Assembly (NCBI GenBank): GCA_003484785.1
Contig: DNAD01000278.1
Coordinates: 1 to 6,897, forward strand
Reading direction: 5' to 3'
Source of the DNA: Lachnospiraceae bacterium
GTDB taxonomy: Bacteria; Bacillota; Clostridia; Lachnospirales; Lachnospiraceae
Length of the DNA stretch: 6,897 nt
Shown here: in pieces, positions 5,688 to 6,897 of the stretch
Layout of the letters: every line of letters begins with the position of its first letter
How positions within the stretch are numbered: the first letter of the stretch is position 1
The notes under the pieces: model-generated
What the model was told of the DNA's origin: nothing
Seen by the model: the letters and a program-made list of their open reading frames with translations, nothing else
Databases searched by the model: none
Position numbers and translations under genes: made by a program

Positions 5688-6752
5688 TTATTCAGCATCC
5701 TTACCCATAACATCCTTATAATTGTCGGGAGTTACGATAACTGCGGGAACAGCCGTCTCCATCGTAGGCTCTTCTCCGTTGATGATCTGCATAAGCACAT
5801 CGATGGTGCCCTCGCCAACCTGAAGAGAGGAGAAATAAGCCGCTGCCTTCATGCAGGTGCCGTCCGCGCCCTTATTGTTCCACTCATCCTTTGCCATGTA
5901 TCCGCCAAGTCCTACAACACAGGCATCCTTGTCAAGACCCGCGCTCTCAAGAGCTCTGCATGCACCGATGGTTCCCTCTTCGTTAGCGCCCGTGATGAGC
6001 CACTTCTTGATCTCGGGATGTGCGGTGATGACTGCGGTGGCAGCGGTATTACCCTTATCTGTGGTTCCGTCGTAATCTGCCTTGAAGATCCTGCTCTCGT
6101 CAAAATCAGGGCAGAGCTCCTTCCACTTTGCAAGCTCGCCTTCAGCTCTGGGAACACAGCTTGAAACAGTGTCCATCGTCATGATGAGAAGGCCTGTCTC
6201 GGGATCATCCACAAGATTATTGTCGATGGCATAATTGGCGATCCACTCACCGTTTGCCTCACCGATAACATAGGCATCGATCCCTACCCAGGGAGCGATC
6301 TTCTGTCCGTCTGCCTCCAGGGCATCGTCACCTGCCACTACCGGAATACCTGCTTCTGTACACTTATCAACTACAGCCTGTGACATTGTCTGGTCAGGCA
6401 CACAGATAACGATACCGCTTGCCTTGTTTGCGATAGCGTTGTCAACAGCCTTTAAGCACTCCTCAGGGCTCATCTTCGCATCAACATAGGTGAAGGTTCC
6501 GCCCAGAGCTTCAACAGCCGCTCCTGCTGCCGCTCCCTCATCGATGAACCAGGTCTGATCACCGGCCTTGTAAATACCGTACACGTTCAGATCACCTGAA
6601 GCCGCTGCGGTATCCGCAGACTCCTCTGCCGGAGCGCTCTCTGCGGGAGCCGCGCTGTCCGCTGCGGGAGCGGTCGCCACCGGGGCACAGCCTGCAAAGG
6701 CACCGCCCATAACCGTTAATGCCAATACCATTGATAAAACCTTTTTCTTCAT
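5688..6752 (-). CDS. AraF-like sugar ABC transporter substrate-binding lipoprotein
   Basis: This 354-residue protein begins with a lipoprotein signal peptide: MKKK, a hydrophobic stretch and the lipobox-like AFAGC, with Cys22 as the lipidation site. An Ala/Pro/Glu-rich tether (about 23-53) follows. Residues about 55-350 form a periplasmic-binding-protein fold of the LacI-related sugar class. By eye it resembles E. coli arabinose-binding protein AraF: GIVICVPD (113-120), VVAGDDAL (138-145), HPEIKKWLITGANE (245-258) and VIVTPDNYKD (338-347). Pocket positions that appear kept are Lys62, Trp68, Phe69, Asp142, Asp143, Arg202 and Asn257. The positions matching AraF Glu14, Met204 and Asn232 appear to be Gln, Ala and Tyr, so the ligand may not be arabinose. 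It would sit on the outer face of the membrane. The ATG has AAGGAGG 5 nt upstream. No permease or ATPase gene follows; the next gene is convergent, so the protein seems to be transcribed alone. Family is certain, ligand inferred. Confidence 0.95.
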   Translation of the reverse strand: MKKKVLSMVLALTVMGGAFAGCAPVATAPAADSAAPAESAPAEESADTAAASGDLNVYGIYKAGDQTWFIDEGAAAGAAVEALGGTFTYVDAKMSPEECLKAVDNAIANKASGIVICVPDQTMSQAVVDKCTEAGIPVVAGDDALEADGQKIAPWVGIDAYVIGEANGEWIANYAIDNNLVDDPETGLLIMTMDTVSSCVPRAEGELAKWKELCPDFDESRIFKADYDGTTDKGNTAATAVITAHPEIKKWLITGANEEGTIGACRALESAGLDKDACVVGLGGYMAKDEWNNKGADGTCMKAAAYFSSLQVGEGTIDVLMQIINGEEPTMETAVPAVIVTPDNYKDVMGKDAE

Positions 6753-6757
6753 GATTG

Positions 6758-6764
6758 CCTCCTT
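6758..6764 (-). promoter_or_regulatory. Ribosome-binding site of the sugar-binding lipoprotein gene
   Basis: The minus strand reads AAGGAGG, then CAATC, then ATG. It is a strong site that confirms the start. Confidence 0.88.
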
Positions 6765-6783
6765 ATGAAATAATGGTTTTAGT

Positions 6784-6810
6784 GTAACTGTGAAGGTACT
6801 GAACAGTTAC
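6784..6810. promoter_or_regulatory. 8-bp inverted repeat upstream of the sugar-binding lipoprotein gene
   Basis: GTAACTGT (6784-6791) and ACAGTTAC (6803-6810) are perfect inverted copies separated by 11 nt. The repeat lies 32 bp before the start codon and just downstream of a -10-like element, so it could be a repressor operator or a hairpin in the leader. I do not recognise the binding protein. Confidence 0.5.
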
Positions 6811-6817
6811 GTTTTCG

Positions 6818-6823
6818 TTTATA
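6818..6823 (-). promoter_or_regulatory. Candidate -10 of the sugar-binding lipoprotein gene
   Basis: The minus strand reads TATAAA (5 of 6 to the -10 consensus). No recognisable -35 is present at 16-18 bp; the dyad at 6828-6854 occupies that position instead. This would fit an activator-dependent promoter, but the call rests on one hexamer. Confidence 0.3.
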
Positions 6824-6827
6824 TTTG

Positions 6828-6854
6828 GAACGGTCCGCCTCCCGGCGTCCGTTC
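6828..6854. promoter_or_regulatory. GC-rich dyad at the -35 position of the lipoprotein promoter
   Basis: GAACGG-TC-CGCC pairs with GGCG-T-CCGTTC around a TCCC loop. Neither strand has a run of T after the stem, so it is a poor intrinsic terminator. Its position next to a -10-like element suggests a regulator binding site, though the 3' end of an upstream transcript cannot be excluded. Confidence 0.4.
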
Positions 6855-6881
6855 TAAATTTCACCCTTACGGCCCTGCGCC

Positions 6882-6897
6882 GATTTGCTCACAAATC
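6882..6897. other. Inverted repeat running into the right edge
   Basis: GATTTG-CTCA-CAAATC is a perfect 6-bp stem with a 4-nt loop ending on the last base. The preceding GCGCC could extend the stem if the next bases are GGCGC, which cannot be seen here. It may be the terminator of a neighbouring gene or an operator. Confidence 0.4.

Noticed and set aside
5851..6157. Small frames on both strands inside the lipoprotein gene
   Set aside because: They are shadows of the highly biased sugar-binding protein gene and show no initiation signals.

Overview
The window looks like chromosomal DNA from a fermentative, anaerobic Firmicute, most likely of the class Clostridia and plausibly Lachnospiraceae. 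The reasons are near-perfect AGGAGG ribosome-binding sites before most genes, a lipoprotein sugar-binding protein with a long Ala/Pro/Glu linker, a clostridial-type thiolase behind a Rex-type redox operator, and a TPR protein with a DUF5107-like domain. The genus is inference. I see no mobile element, RNA gene or CRISPR array.

Layout from left to right. Positions 1-62 hold the first 20 codons of a thiolase (acetyl-CoA acetyltransferase) on the minus strand. Positions 63-287 are its regulatory region: an extended -10 promoter, a near-consensus Rex box just downstream of the predicted transcription start, and a leader of about 170 nt. Positions 288-1343 (minus) encode a 351-residue galactose-mutarotase-fold protein. 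It overlaps by 4 nt, and is probably translationally coupled to, the 1098-residue protein at 1340-4636 (minus), which joins a second mutarotase-like domain (DUF5107 type) to a long TPR array. Both genes appear to start with TTG. Positions 4637-4733 are a compact divergent promoter region with overlapping -10 elements and an inverted repeat. Positions 4734-5582 (plus) encode an AraC-family regulator with a cupin-like sensor domain. Positions 5583-5687 carry three hairpins between converging genes. Positions 5688-6752 (minus) encode an AraF-like sugar-binding lipoprotein, and 6753-6897 its upstream region with three inverted repeats.

How the parts may work together (inference). The lipoprotein captures a sugar, perhaps a pentose or a small glycoside, outside the cell. 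No ATPase or permease is adjacent, so the transporter must be encoded elsewhere. The AraC-type protein probably senses a related sugar and controls the divergent operon. That operon makes two cytoplasmic mutarotase-fold proteins, one on a TPR scaffold, which may act on or sense sugar anomers or glycosides. The thiolase is a separate unit of central fermentation under NADH/NAD+ control, although no strong terminator separates it from the sugar operon.

The most promising little-described element is the coupled pair of DUF5107-TPR and stand-alone mutarotase-fold genes under a divergent AraC regulator. The best-supported regulatory finding is the Rex operator upstream of the thiolase.
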